Source: Ottelia alismoides (lineage: Eukaryota; Streptophyta; Magnoliopsida; Alismatales; Hydrocharitaceae). From it: 64,000 nt of DNA. Numbering within the stretch: position 1 is the first letter of the stretch; every line of letters begins with the position of its first letter. The DNA is taken from positions 1-64,000 of the forward strand of contig JAZKJV010010745.1 in NCBI GenBank assembly GCA_037367405.1, in the 5' to 3' direction. Positions 46,301 through 52,649 of the stretch are shown piece by piece. The translations under genes were made by a program, and so were the position numbers. The notes beneath the pieces were generated by a model. The model was not told the origin of the DNA. It did not search any database and was given only the letters and a program-made list of their open reading frames with translations.

Positions 46301-49300
46301 TTTACATCCCGGGGCACGCGGGATCTTATGCCATATCCCTCGGGAGTCAGACATGTGATAGTGACTAAACAATCACTTGATGGGTCCATTGACACATACT
46401 AGTTGCTGAAGATTCATGCAAACTTATAGGGTGGAGTGCTTTGAGACTTTCCTCAGAGGGATCCATACTCATCATTTCTTCATTCTTTCAGTGGTTAGAA
46501 TGCTTTTTTGTGTGACGACCTTAAGGAGGAGGTTTACATGATGCAACCGTCGAGTTACAAAGTCTAGGGGGAGTACATGTGCCAACTACTCATCTATGGT
46601 CTTAAGCAGAGTCCTCGGGCATCATTTGACATGTTTACTACCGAGATCAGTTCTCTTGGCTTCCACAGGACGAGATCTGACCACTCCGTATTTGTTAGAC
46701 GATGATCCACTGGCACTATTATACTAACTATCTATGTTGATATTATGGTTATTACTGGTGATGACAAAGCATACATTTCAGAGAGGACAACCTTCCTTTA
46801 AAATGTATTTGGACAAAAGACCTTGGTCAACTTCGCTATTTTCTAGGCATTGAGGGGACACGTACTACAGAAGAACTGCATCTCTCACAATGAAAATATT
46901 GCCTAGATATACTGATAGAGGCTGGACTACATGGATGCAAACCATCTGGCATCCTTGCAGATGTTGGATTGGAGGATACTACACAATATAGAAGTCTAGT
47001 GGGTAGACTACGTACCTTACGGTTACTAGACTTGTTATATCGTATATCGTGAGAAGAGAGAGCCGGCACATGGAGAGACCTCTCTATAGTCATTGGCAAG
47101 ATGTTCTTCTGATTCTCAGATATTTGAAGGAGTCTCCAAGGAGAGGCCTCTTCTTTGGGGTGAGTGGCCACCAATGTCACCACCTATATTCAATGCTGAT
47201 TATGTCAGTTCTCCAGAGGATCAACCTTCGACTACTTGATATGCTATGCCTGTTGGTTATAATCTTGTTACATGTTGCGGTAAGAAGCAGACAATACTTT
47301 CTAGATCAAGTGTAGAGGCAGAATATGTTAGAAAATCGGAAGCGAAAGCGATAACATGGATAAAATGATAAATTACGAAAAGAAGAACGGGATTTTACAT
47401 GGAACCCCACTCCGAGAGGAGCGGGATGAAACCACGGGAGAAACCCTCAAAGGGGCGGATACTTCATTCCTTTTTCTCAATGAGTACAGGAGGTCTGGGG
47501 CTCCTTATATAGCCTCTCCAGAGCCTCCAAGTCCCACCACTAGACGATGTGGGACTAAACACAGGATGGGGTAAATGGATCTCCTCCAGGATCCATTTAC
47601 CCTGTTACAACTCAATGGGCGCACAACCAAATACTCTAACACTCCCCCTCAAGCTGGAGCATGCAATGCTCAGCTTGGACAAACAGAAATAAACTCAACT
47701 CAACGCTACAGGACACTACGGATAATATCGACCCAACACGCACATTGCTGCAGTCGAGGACGTTACTTCTCATGCCGTGCAGGTGAGGAGGACGAACAGG
47801 CTGGAGTGTGAGTCTTCTGAATCTCCTCGTCGGAGAGCATGCGCTCTGAACTGCGCCTGTCAGAGTCGCTGCAACTGGAAATGAGTCTCCTCGTCGGAGA
47901 ACTCTGGCCAGCCACAATAATGTGGACAACTGCTCCATCTCTGAAAAGGGTCGAACTGAATAGGCCGTGGCTATGCAATCCTCGTCGGAGTCCACGGTCA
48001 CTGGAGAATGGAGTCTGAACAAGTCTCCTCGTCGGAGAACTGGGTCTCTCCCATCTGGCTCAAAGAATGGTGCACTGCTCTGGTGTACCTATGATACCAC
48101 ATGAAAACCCTTGCCCTCAATAGCATAGGGAATGGTCCTCTGCTCTGGAGTCCCTATGGCTCACATGAAAACTCTGGCCTGACAACAAGAAGAATGATGG
48201 GGACCTCTGACAATGATGGCAACATATGCTCATCTGACAATGACCGCACACTCATGCGTGTCTGAAACTGAGACTCAGAAATATCTGACGTCGAGTTTGA
48301 AATTGGATCTGTAGAGTCTGAACAACGTGCACTGGCCTGGAATATGAAGATCTGACATTTGGAGCATCTGAATAGACCTGTGACTCTACATATACTCCCC
48401 CTTTCTCCCATACTTGTCGGAAAACTGACAAATCGAGAAAGTTGGGAGAAGACAACAGAATAGGGAAAACAAACCATGCTTGCGGCTTTTCATTCATTTT
48501 TTTATAAGCCGTCTCCTTTCTTTTTTCAAAATTTTTTTTAAGCCGTTCATTTTTTTTCGGCTTTTGCTTCGCACAATTTTTTTTTTGAAAATGCGTACGG
48601 CTTTTTCCATGTACGCGCCTTTTTTTTATTTTTTTTAAATACGGCCCAATGGGCCAACTTGCACATCCCCTCCTTTTTTTTATACGGCCAACTCTCCGTC
48701 CCCCCCCCCCTTTTTTTAAAGAAAACAGTAACGTCCACATTTAGGGTTTCCAAACACCGCTGCCCAATACTTATTAAGGGGTTCCATCGGGAACCCTCTT
48801 TGGAGAGAGAAAAAAATGCCGCCAGGAGATGGCCTTCGACGCTGCCTTGCGCCGCCTGCATTGGGAGCGCGCGCCCTGTGAGCGCGATGCACGAGCGACT
48901 GGAGAAGGAGCTCGCTGCTGCTGCCTGTGGGACTGCCCCGGCTTTGGAGAAGGAGTGATTGGAGAACGCGCGCGCGAAGGAGAACCTGGAGTATCGCGCG
49001 CGGAGGGAGTACGCCGCCATGTGAGCGCGATGCGCCTGGAGTTGAAGCGGCTCTTCGCCGCCTCGCGCCTGGGCGGCGCTGATGGGGGTTTTACGGTGCC
49101 GCCAGCTCTTCCTGGATGATGAGGAGCCGCCGCCTGTGGCTCAAAGGAGGTGCACCGCCTCTAACTGTTGAACATGCGTTGTAGATTGCGCAAGGATGCG
49201 CCGTGAAGCTCGCCGCCTGGGCTCGGGAATTGAACTCGCGGGTGCCGCTCCATCGCCCGCGGCACCGTCCGATAAGGGTTCTCGCTCTGGAGACTTAGCG

Positions 49301-51985
49301 CGCTGGATGGAGGGCTGCCGCCGTGGCTTGGGCAGCGACATCGGGAGAGGAAGGAATCACACCTGGGAACAACACGCTTGTATGAGATCTGCGGCTGAAT
49401 CTGAGATCGCCTTGATCATCGCAGCCATCGGTTTGGACCGTCTGGATCGCCATCTTGGAGATCGTCAAAGATGTATACGGCTAGGGTTTCGAAAAGCCCT
49501 TCAACTTGACAAATAACATAATCTTCGTAACAGAAATTAGGGTTTCAAACTAGAAACCCTAGAACTTTGATTGAACAAATCTTCCATAGAAATAATCTTC
49601 AAGCAATAACTGGATCTTTAAAATCGATCGAATCTCGAACATAAATAAAGAGAAAAATTTCCGAGAATCGAACCCGCTCTGATACCATGTTAGAAAATCG
49701 GAAGCGGAAGCGATAACATGGATAAAATGATAAATTACGAAAAGAAGAATGGGATTTTACGTGGAACCCTACTCCGAGAGGAGCGGGATGAAACCACGGG
49801 AGAAGCCCTCAAAGGGGCGGATACTTCATTCCTTTTTCTCAATGAGTACAGGAGGTCTGGGGCTCCTTATATAGCCTCTCCAGAGCCTCAAAGTCCCACC
49901 ACTAGACGATGTGGGACTAAACACAGGATGGGGTAAATGGATCTCCTACAGGATCCATTTACCCTGTTACAACTCAATGGGCGCACAACCAAATACTCTA
50001 ACAGAATATAGGGTAATGGTCCAAGCTACCTGTGCAGTTACATGGCTCCTCTCCTTTTTATAGGAACTTGGTCTCTATATTACCTCTCCAGTCCCTCTAT
50101 ATTGTGACAACAAGTCTACTACATATATTGCCATCAATCATGTGTTTCATGAGCGGACTAAGCATATTGAAGTGGATTGCCACGTCATTCGTGATGCTGT
50201 ATGGGAAGGGAAAGTCACGATTCCTCGCATTTCCACGTATCTTCAATAGATATCTTCACGAAGGCTCTACCAAAGAAACACCTCTCATAGATGATTTTCA
50301 AATTGGCATGATCGATAGATATGCTCGAACTTGAGAGGGGGTGTTAGAGCTATTGAGTCTTTCTATGTATCACTTATTTCAGTCTTGTAACCCCTTTGGG
50401 GTATCTATGTAATTTTCTCGTTGTGCAACTCTAGGGTTTCACACTTTATAAGAAACCTTGGACCCATGAAACAAGACAAGTCATTCATTCTCTCATTTTT
50501 TTCCACAACATATATTTGAACTGATCAAATGCTGAGAAAGAATGTAGGTGATCCAAAGCAACAAATAAATTCCAATGATGCTTCCCAAGCTAACAAACAT
50601 CACACTCCAGTTTTAATAGTAGAGTCAACTGAGGTAAAATACATTGAAGTTTTTTGATAAATGGATGACATAGATGTCGATGCCATAAATAAGTTGTAGT
50701 GGAATGGATTAGCCTTCTTGGTAAAATATCTATTTTGTCAGGATATCTTGAAAATTCAATGATACAACATCAAAAATGACTTTGTAGTGAATAACCTTGC
50801 AAACCTGACCGACAGTTAGCAAGCTAATTGAGAAATTAGGTTCTAGCAACACATCAGAAGGTTGAGACTGAGTGGGGCTGACAACGACCTTCCCTTGTCC
50901 CACATTTGGTGATAGATAACCATTGGCAACCTATGTTGTCCTACCTGAGGTATTGGTCTGAATCTGTCAAACTGCTTCATGCCCCTATAAAGATGGCGGA
51001 AGCAATAGAGGCGTAACCAATCAAACTTAATAGAATGTACAAAACGGGCACGCATAGCTAAAATTGTTGTGAAAACAGCTAACAATGTAGATCTGGTGGC
51101 TACGGCTGTCATCACAGGTGGTGTGAAGATTGATTGGTACTGTATGTCATTCCTTACAGATGAATGAATGTATCTGCTTTGATTTGACATTGTGTGATTT
51201 CTCTCTCTATGAAACAATATCATCACTCTTTCTCAAACTGATTTGGTCTACTTATATGGACTTCTCGTTTGAAGACTCCGCAGAAATGTGTAGTGCTGCT
51301 TCTGCTGACTTGGGTTTTAAATTTTTACCGACTGTAAACACTGCCATCACACGTCTGAGTCAAAGCTTTTTAATTCTATTTTTAGTGAGCTACATCTATT
51401 TAATGCCTTCCACGCCCCATGAAACATCCTTATGATATGGTCTGTTGGTATGGGCTTCTCGATATGAGCAATTGAGAAAAAAGATGAGGCCCATCTTTCC
51501 TACTTCGAGTACAAGAAAACATCCTTCTGGCTTTCCATATTTTTAGAAAGGTCATAGGGGCAAGGCAAAACCCCCAAAAAATGATTAGAGTAGAATATGA
51601 TGTCAAAGATCTTACCATGGCAGAATTCTCCATGTTACCTTCACCTTGTTTGTTTGGCTAATACTGCAAATTCTTAGCCGATGCAGTCAGTTTGTGTTTG
51701 GCATCATCTTCTGTAAGCATCAATCTGTACACAGTAATCCTCATGGTCTTAAACCTCTACCATGATACCCGTATCATGGATATATTGTGTGTATGTTTTC
51801 TTTCTTTTTGTTGTATATTCAGTTCGTGTTCCTCGCAGGATTACATGGGCAGATGCATCATGTCGTTGACAAGGGTGATAATGGAAGGGGAGTTCGAGGA
51901 CAGATTCCCCTTGGAGGGTGCTAAATCAGGATCGCTAAATCTACGCCTAAAATGGTCACCTCAGCCAATATTCCGAGATTCGTGA
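22286..51985 (+). CDS. SYT5: Plant synaptotagmin/E-Syt (SYT4/SYT5 class), 3' part, eight exons
   Basis: Encodes the C-terminal part of a plant synaptotagmin of the NTMC2 type 2 group. Relatives are anchored in the ER and tether it to the plasma membrane, carrying lipid in an SMP domain and binding membranes through two C2 domains (family knowledge). Exons: 22286-22387, 22518-22591, 22794-22873, 22961-23111, 23175-23405, 28799-29095, 29174-29287, 51839-51985. Each has AG/GT borders and phases fit except in exon 2, which is one base short. The first two exons and part of the third end the SMP domain; C2A spans exons 3-5 and C2B exons 6-8. The Asp-rich calcium loops are intact ([35 protein letters not shown]). 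The end SPQPIFRDS then tga matches the family C-terminus. The start, membrane anchor and first SMP exons are not in the window. SYT4 is the alternative name. Confidence 0.9.
22518..22591 (+). CDS. SYT5: SYT exon with one-base frame break
   Basis: Starts [12 protein letters not shown] in phase 0 after attgcag. The second half reads [11 protein letters not shown] only in another frame, and that frame is the one that joins the next exon. The exon is 74 nt, while relatives have 25 codons (75 nt). The shift falls in a run of six G at 22548-22553, where seven would restore the frame. Donor gttcga at 22592. Confidence 0.85.
22641..22759 (+). mobile_element. 119-bp RTE 3' end in a SYT intron
   Basis: Only the last part of an RTE, including gatagatctgaatggagg, tgtagccgaccctactta and aaaggctttgtt. 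It is flanked by taatgctgttatctgg (22625-22640) and taatgctgttattctgg (22760-22776), a 16-17 bp target duplication. The right copy of the duplication ends 17 nt before the next exon's acceptor AG. Confidence 0.85.
22794..22873 (+). CDS. SYT5: SYT exon: SMP end and C2A linker
   Basis: 80 nt, phase 0 to 2, reading [19 protein letters not shown] then PIIPGDY, the conserved linker before C2A. The acceptor is atgcag at 22788-22793 and the donor gtaagg at 22874. Confidence 0.9.
22961..23111 (+). CDS. SYT5: SYT exon: C2A first half
   Basis: 151 nt. Contains [19 protein letters not shown] and the first calcium loop [11 protein letters not shown], ending RIKTSKTI. Donor gtatgc at 23112. Confidence 0.92.
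23175..23405 (+). CDS. SYT5: SYT exon: C2A second half
   Basis: 77 codons, starting [19 protein letters not shown], then IYDDEG (third calcium loop acidic residues), and ending with the C2A-C2B linker RDTKYRGQ. Acceptor ttttttcag, donor gtatta at 23406. Confidence 0.93.
23406..24049. other. SYT intron sequence, left part
   Basis: Intronic AT-rich DNA after the C2A exon. No transposon protein or repeat boundary is recognised before the Copia gag fragment at 24050. Confidence 0.5.
24050..24441 (-). pseudogene. Copia E gag C-terminal fragment, minus strand
   Basis: The minus-strand frame reads [15 protein letters not shown] and a Gly/Arg-rich [17 protein letters not shown], then a degraded knuckle. 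This matches the layout of gag in element C ([11 protein letters not shown] near 42239). The other half of the same gag lies at 27326-27570: element D is inserted between them, with its duplication gtata at 24437-24441 and 27326-27330. Confidence 0.75.
24442..24584 (-). repeat. 3' LTR of Copia D
   Basis: 143 bp, tgttggaagaataatag to ttctttcgaca, beside the purine tract (plus strand cccccctcaaaatgg). It contains ctcttatatagag. Confidence 0.9.
24592..25395 (-). pseudogene. Copia D RNase H region
   Basis: Two minus-strand frames. 25395-24880 covers the connection and RNase H start: [20 protein letters not shown], then [20 protein letters not shown]. 24864-24592 continues with [36 protein letters not shown] and the end [10 protein letters not shown] frame break near 24870 separates them. 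This is the end of the polyprotein, followed by the purine tract and LTR. The sequence is well preserved for this window. Confidence 0.9.
25405..26133 (-). pseudogene. Copia D reverse transcriptase
   Basis: An uninterrupted 242-codon segment with [56 protein letters not shown] (first catalytic Asp), [14 protein letters not shown] and [12 protein letters not shown] (catalytic YVDD at 25534-25545). It lies antisense in the SYT intron. The frame ends at a stop at 25405, whereas in relatives it would continue into RNase H, so one stop interrupts it. Confidence 0.92.
26100..26754 (-). pseudogene. Copia D gag start fused to the post-integrase spacer
   Basis: The gag N-terminus at 26754 ([20 protein letters not shown], then [15 protein letters not shown]) runs to about 26430. 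It then continues abruptly as the Pro/Ser-rich spacer and [18 protein letters not shown] that precede reverse transcriptase. Protease and integrase were lost by deletion. Frame shifts occur near 26600 and 26400. Confidence 0.75.
26791..27182 (-). other. Copia D GC-rich leader and primer site
   Basis: Leader between the right LTR and gag, rich in ggcggcggaacgagagag repeats. The primer site is plus-strand gctctgatacca (27171-27182), the same tRNA-Met type as in other elements here. Open frames in it are GC artefacts. Confidence 0.75.
27183..27325 (-). repeat. 5' LTR of Copia D
   Basis: 143 bp partner of 24442-24584, followed by the target duplication gtata. Confidence 0.9.
27326..27570 (-). 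pseudogene. Copia E gag, middle part, minus strand
   Basis: Reads in shifted frames [36 protein letters not shown] and [15 protein letters not shown]. This matches the order of element C gag ([20 protein letters not shown] and onward). It is the upstream half of the gag interrupted by element D. Confidence 0.65.
27571..28798. other. SYT intron sequence, right part
   Basis: About 1.2 kb of intron DNA up to the C2B exon. A short (ta)n tract lies near 28437. No confident transposon protein or boundary is seen. The 27850-28210 part has low-quality open frames only. Confidence 0.45.
28799..29095 (+). CDS. SYT5: SYT exon: linker and C2B first half
   Basis: 99 codons from [16 protein letters not shown], through a Ser/Arg-rich linker (STRRRDV), to [20 protein letters not shown] and [12 protein letters not shown]. 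Acceptor cttgtcag, donor gtaaat at 29096. Confidence 0.93.
29174..29287 (+). CDS. SYT5: SYT exon: C2B second half
   Basis: 38 codons: [19 protein letters not shown] to VYDHDTFGK, with the acidic calcium-loop residues present. Acceptor ttgtag; donor gtagtt at 29288 opens the 22,551-nt intron. Confidence 0.93.
29454..30466. mobile_element. Foldback MITE, split by an RTE
   Basis: Two inverted arms: about 29478-29600 on the left, and 29655-29705 plus 30408-30462 on the right. Matching blocks include cctcattttccgac, caaaaataaagtcatgt, attttcatcactatat, ctaatatgtcattccaa and gactcctatgc. Without the RTE and one duplication it would be about 0.3 kb. Outer limits near ggggcagcca / tggcaacccc are approximate, and no target duplication was identified. 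It lies in the 22.5-kb SYT intron. Confidence 0.8.
29706..30391 (-). mobile_element. 5'-truncated RTE inserted in the MITE
   Basis: 686 bp, minus strand, with a perfect 16-bp duplication acatattagcgtgata (29690-29705 and 30392-30407). It starts on the plus strand with (caa)n, the complement of the RTE (ttg)n tail. One open frame (30395-29742) encodes the whole C-terminal RTE region: [40 protein letters not shown] and RRIHVADPT. It is the best-preserved RTE segment in the window and therefore probably young. Confidence 0.92.
30467..31599. other. AT-rich intron DNA with simple repeats
   Basis: No gene. A (ta)n tract lies at about 31326-31349. From about 30900 to 31560 words such as tatccatatcc, tatccgtc and tatccatcaaaaat recur, and tagggatgcaaac at 30900 resembles the end of some plant hAT elements, but no matching second end was found. 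Confidence 0.45.
31600..32482 (-). mobile_element. 5'-truncated L1-type LINE fragment, minus strand
   Basis: The 3' end of a LINE related to that at 15.5-20.8 kb. It includes [15 protein letters not shown] (about 31750) and the region [20 protein letters not shown] (about 32400), which corresponds to FHELFRPIIRNGATLGFWLD near 16350. Frame shifts are frequent. It ends abruptly at 32482, as expected for 5' truncation on insertion. Confidence 0.8.
32483..32800. other. Intron DNA rich in GATCAATC-like words
   Basis: Between 32490 and 32700 the words tgatcaatc, gatcgatt, tgattgat and gatcgttc recur about seven times on both strands. No gene or transposon end is recognised. Confidence 0.4.
32801..32980 (-). 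mobile_element. tRNA-headed SINE, copy 2, minus strand
   Basis: On the minus strand: a tRNA-like head with cagtgtgcctaccac and box B-like ggttcaaatttcc, then ggggttgcgttagg, gatctttcaaaat and the RTE-like tail aagaatccatgtggccgacc. It matches copy 3 (36699-36879) part by part. Boundaries are approximate; acaaccctt flanks may be the target duplication. Confidence 0.7.
32998..33194 (+). pseudogene. Possible Copia gag fragment
   Basis: Reads [20 protein letters not shown] followed by a short basic stretch, similar in style to Copia gag starts. The assignment is weak: the other strand near 33150-33195 can also be read as integrase of Copia G ([16 protein letters not shown]). The RTE at 33210 interrupts it. 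Confidence 0.3.
33640..34410 (+). pseudogene. RTE endonuclease
   Basis: Degenerate apurinic-type endonuclease with [13 protein letters not shown] (33690-33740), [25 protein letters not shown] (34030-34090; GDLNG is the catalytic Asp/Asn motif), [20 protein letters not shown] and [10 protein letters not shown]. The final His motif is TQH rather than the usual SDH. Frame shifts are present. Confidence 0.8.
35000..36420 (+). pseudogene. RTE reverse transcriptase and C-terminal domain
   Basis: Includes a degraded [15 protein letters not shown] stretch (about 35410-35460), [20 protein letters not shown] (35560-35620), MLFVDDL where FADD is expected (about 35670; Val replaces Ala and the frame then breaks), and the C-terminal YGSECWHVN (36045) and [11 protein letters not shown] regions. 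It parallels the RTE at 21098-22075 throughout. Confidence 0.85.
36475..37070 (-). pseudogene. Copia G integrase, left half, minus strand
   Basis: Minus-strand integrase of an older Copia element: [20 protein letters not shown] (36990-36950), then, after the SINE at 36699-36879, GLIHQTSCA and, in another frame, [20 protein letters not shown] (about 36590-36530). The upstream half lies at 50513-51000: element B is inserted between them with duplication acata (37066-37070 and 50508-50512). Confidence 0.7.
36699..36879 (+). mobile_element. tRNA-headed SINE, copy 3
   Basis: 181 bp with a perfect 16-bp target duplication attattagttcgaata (36683-36698 and 36880-36895). The head has a box A-like ctagtggcagtacagtg and box B-like gggttcaaatcc. 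The body has ggttgcgttaggtag, cggccaacgtaaaaa and ctttcaacatggattt. The tail aagaatccatgtagccgacc continues cctacttatagtgggaaaag, as in RTE 3' ends. Transcription would be by RNA polymerase III and movement would use LINE enzymes (family knowledge). Confidence 0.88.
37071..37382 (+). repeat. 5' LTR of Copia B (with SINE insertion)
   Basis: 312 bp, of which about 131 bp are the inserted SINE and its duplication. It shares tgttagag.tattg, tttcagtc, cctttgggg, tctatgtaattttct and gacaagtcattcatt with the 166-bp 3' LTR. A TATA-like ctatataagaaacc precedes its end. Confidence 0.85.
37147..37267 (+). mobile_element. Small tRNA-headed SINE in the LTR of element B
   Basis: 121 bp, absent from the partner LTR, flanked by tcctttggggt (37136-37146) and tccttggggt (37268-37277). 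It has a box B-like gggtttgaatctc (37201-37213) with an upstream tggtagcagtagtg, and ends in a7. Its sequence differs from the RTE-tailed SINEs, so it is a second SINE family. Confidence 0.75.
37930..38720 (+). pseudogene. Copia B gag
   Basis: Contains [38 protein letters not shown] and [20 protein letters not shown] in shifted frames, typical of Copia capsid, then a Gly/Arg-rich tail ([14 protein letters not shown]) with a degraded CxxC knuckle (38690-38720). Frame breaks are at about 38100 and 38270. Confidence 0.75.
38721..39639 (+). other. Gag to protease spacer of Copia B
   Basis: No confident protein segment is readable. Part of it (about 39090-39540) may be an unrecognised insertion, with ggggaggcatttggggaaat and other words foreign to Copia, but no boundary was found. 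Confidence 0.35.
39640..41099 (+). pseudogene. Copia B protease and integrase, first part
   Basis: The protease segment reads [20 protein letters not shown]; the usual active-site DSG is changed to DYE, so it would be inactive. A linker follows, with the zinc region [20 protein letters not shown] and [16 protein letters not shown] (40290-40420), an HH-CC integrase finger. The core has [11 protein letters not shown] (40550) and [16 protein letters not shown] (40720-40765). A short repeated block (40055-40110 and 40187-40245) is present. Coding stops at the insertion of element C and continues at 45895 (duplication gatac). Confidence 0.8.
41100..41248 (+). repeat. 5' LTR of Copia C
   Basis: 149 bp, tgttgagatac to tttccaca, with TATA-like ctatataagagag. 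The surviving 51 bp of the 3' LTR match its end with two differences. Confidence 0.9.
41680..42590 (+). pseudogene. Copia C gag
   Basis: Starts near 41681 ([20 protein letters not shown]), with [40 protein letters not shown] and [20 protein letters not shown] typical of Copia capsid, then [12 protein letters not shown] and a Gly/Arg-rich nucleocapsid tail ([16 protein letters not shown]) followed by [15 protein letters not shown]. In-frame stops at about 41814, 42140 and 42209 break it. Confidence 0.85.
42640..44130 (+). pseudogene. Copia C protease and integrase
   Basis: Protease: [19 protein letters not shown] with an intact catalytic DSG (42661-42700). Then the linker [19 protein letters not shown] and the integrase core: [20 protein letters not shown] (about 43280-43340) and [20 protein letters not shown] (43470-43530, with the catalytic Glu region). 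Frame changes at about 43230, 43577 and 43800. A Pro/Ser/His-rich spacer ends it near 44100. Confidence 0.85.
44131..45850 (+). pseudogene. Copia C reverse transcriptase and RNase H
   Basis: The reverse transcriptase has [52 protein letters not shown] and the catalytic YVDD at 44893-44904. RNase H has [56 protein letters not shown] and the end [11 protein letters not shown] (45840). Stops are at about 44358, 44461, 44794 and 45465. Asn replaces the usual Ser of the SSAE motif. Confidence 0.88.
45844..45894 (+). repeat. Deleted 3' LTR remnant of Copia C
   Basis: 51 bp, gagctctaggg to tttccaca, fused directly to the end of RNase H. The shared agct at both sides of the join suggests a microhomology deletion. 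Confidence 0.88.
45895..47325 (+). pseudogene. Copia B integrase end, reverse transcriptase and RNase H start
   Basis: Resumes after element C with IFTGVTFFE. Reverse transcriptase is heavily decayed, with [14 protein letters not shown] (about 46515), [10 protein letters not shown] (46600) and HSVFVRR. The YVDD site near 46735 is degraded to YVDI. RNase H begins with [17 protein letters not shown] (47125-47170), then [10 protein letters not shown], where element J is inserted (duplication gaata, 47321-47325 and 50004-50008). Confidence 0.8.
47326..47641 (-). repeat. 3' LTR of element J
   Basis: 316 bp, tgttagaaaatcgg to actctaaca. It contains ccttatatagcc (TATA-like) and an inverted pair around ggatctcct/aggatcc. 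Confidence 0.95.
49688..50003 (-). repeat. 5' LTR of element J
   Basis: 316 bp partner of 47326-47641 with seven substitutions and no indels. Confidence 0.95.
50009..50341 (+). pseudogene. Copia B RNase H end and purine tract
   Basis: Continues in frame from 47325 across element J with [14 protein letters not shown], then in shifted frames the [20 protein letters not shown] stretch and a degraded end. The purine tract cttgagagggggt (50329-50342) leads into the 3' LTR. Confidence 0.8.
50342..50507 (+). repeat. 3' LTR of Copia B
   Basis: 166 bp, tgttagagctattg to tttccaca, followed by the duplication acata. Confidence 0.85.
50513..51000 (-). pseudogene. Copia G protease-integrase linker, right half, minus strand
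   Basis: Minus-strand words such as [23 protein letters not shown] and [13 protein letters not shown] match the Copia linker between protease and integrase. The element continues, after element B, at 37070-36475. Frame shifts are common. Confidence 0.55.
51001..51838. other. End of the 22.5-kb SYT intron
   Basis: Mostly unassigned. Minus strand near 51560-51630 reads [17 protein letters not shown], similar to a Copia integrase C-terminal segment, but with no context. The last 60 nt before 51838 are pyrimidine-rich and serve as the splice acceptor region. Confidence 0.4.
51839..51985 (+). CDS. SYT5: SYT last coding exon and stop
   Basis: 48 codons plus tga: [19 protein letters not shown] then [17 protein letters not shown]. 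The acceptor is cctcgcag (51831-51838) after a pyrimidine-rich stretch. The C-terminal words match the family end exactly in position, which supports joining it to the exon 22.5 kb upstream. Confidence 0.92.
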   Translation, partial: DYMGRCIMSLTRVIMEGEFEDRFPLEGAKSGSLNLRLKWSPQPIFRDS

Positions 51986-52330
51986 GTCACGAGTGTATGT
52001 TGATTCTTGCACTGGTGCCTGCTTCTGCTGCTCCTGAGAACTCCGTTTAGTACTAGACAGCTGGTATCGCTTCGCTGTAAAAGATGGAACACTAACCTGC
52101 GATGTGCACTCTTGCTTCTCGAGATTCTAGCCGTCTCAGCTTTGCTCAATGTATAGAGGGTGAAGGCGATATCACTCGGTTATTTTAGAGTTTGTCGATT
52201 TCTGGAGAAGTGCTCTAGTACTGGGAATCGCGGAAATTAACATTTTATGTTTTGTTATGACAGAGCCTTGTATTAGTTCAGTGTAATTAGCTTGAGATGA
52301 ATTTGTCAATGAGAGGTAACTGTTGTGCAG
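51986..52330 (+). other. Probable 3' untranslated region of the synaptotagmin gene
   Basis: AT-rich, non-coding sequence follows the stop codon. No AATAAA is seen in the first 350 nt; aataaa occurs at about 52527. A donor-like acaag/gtatgc (52360) and an acceptor-like ccttcag (near 52458) could mark a 3' UTR intron, but this is speculative. Confidence 0.4.
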
Positions 52331-52649
52331 ATAGACGGTGAATTCGCGAACATATACAAGGTATGCCTTGCTCCCAAAATTTTTGGTGTTGCTGTTGCTG
52401 CTAGCTTTTTTTTGTAGATTTCGGCTGGCAAATTTCTCATGTTCTTGTTGCCTTCAGATTTTATTCGAGAAGTATCATTTTTCAGTATTTACACCATTGA
52501 TATCAGGACAAGAGCAAACTTGCAGTAATAAATTTCAACTGGTAGGCATGTAGACAGGCTCTTTTTTGACAGGTTTGGATCACATGATGTGAGTCATGGT
52601 AACATCATGCTTTTGGTAGTAACGTGTACGAGGGGGGCGAAGCCGGTAA

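Larger units (their letters stand above)
47326..50003 (-). mobile_element. Non-autonomous LTR element J (2.7 kb), nested in B
   Basis: Complete minus-strand element: 316-bp LTRs at 47326-47641 and 49688-50003, duplication gaata, primer site at 49676-49687, purine tract at 47642-47660. The LTRs differ at seven of 316 positions (2.2%), so it is probably the youngest datable insertion in the nest. The 2-kb interior shows no gag, protease, integrase or reverse transcriptase. It has a GC-rich leader (48780-49480), long T and C runs (48480-48720), four copies of tcctcgtcggag (47824, 47888, 47979, 48026) and a 20-bp module shared with element I. It must depend on enzymes from other Copia elements. 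Confidence 0.92.
37071..50507 (+). mobile_element. Copia element B, host of two nested LTR elements
   Basis: A plus-strand Copia of about 5.8 kb once insertions are subtracted. Duplication acata on both sides; 5' LTR 37071-37382 (with a SINE inside), primer site 37383-37394 (aggtatcaaagc), gag 37930-38720, protease 39640-39930, integrase 40230-41099 resuming at 45895, reverse transcriptase 46190-46900, RNase H 47060-47325 resuming at 50009, purine tract at 50329-50341, 3' LTR 50342-50507. Elements C (41100-45894) and J (47326-50003) interrupt it. Many stops show it is old. It is itself inserted in Copia G, within the SYT intron. Confidence 0.9.

Noticed and set aside
47356..47574. Repeated 72-codon frame at 47356 and 49718
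   Set aside because: It lies wholly inside the two LTRs of element J; the repetition is the LTR pair, not a gene family.
48156..48740. Lys/Phe-rich frames in element J
   Set aside because: Caused by T and C homopolymers at 48480-48720; no protein family resemblance.
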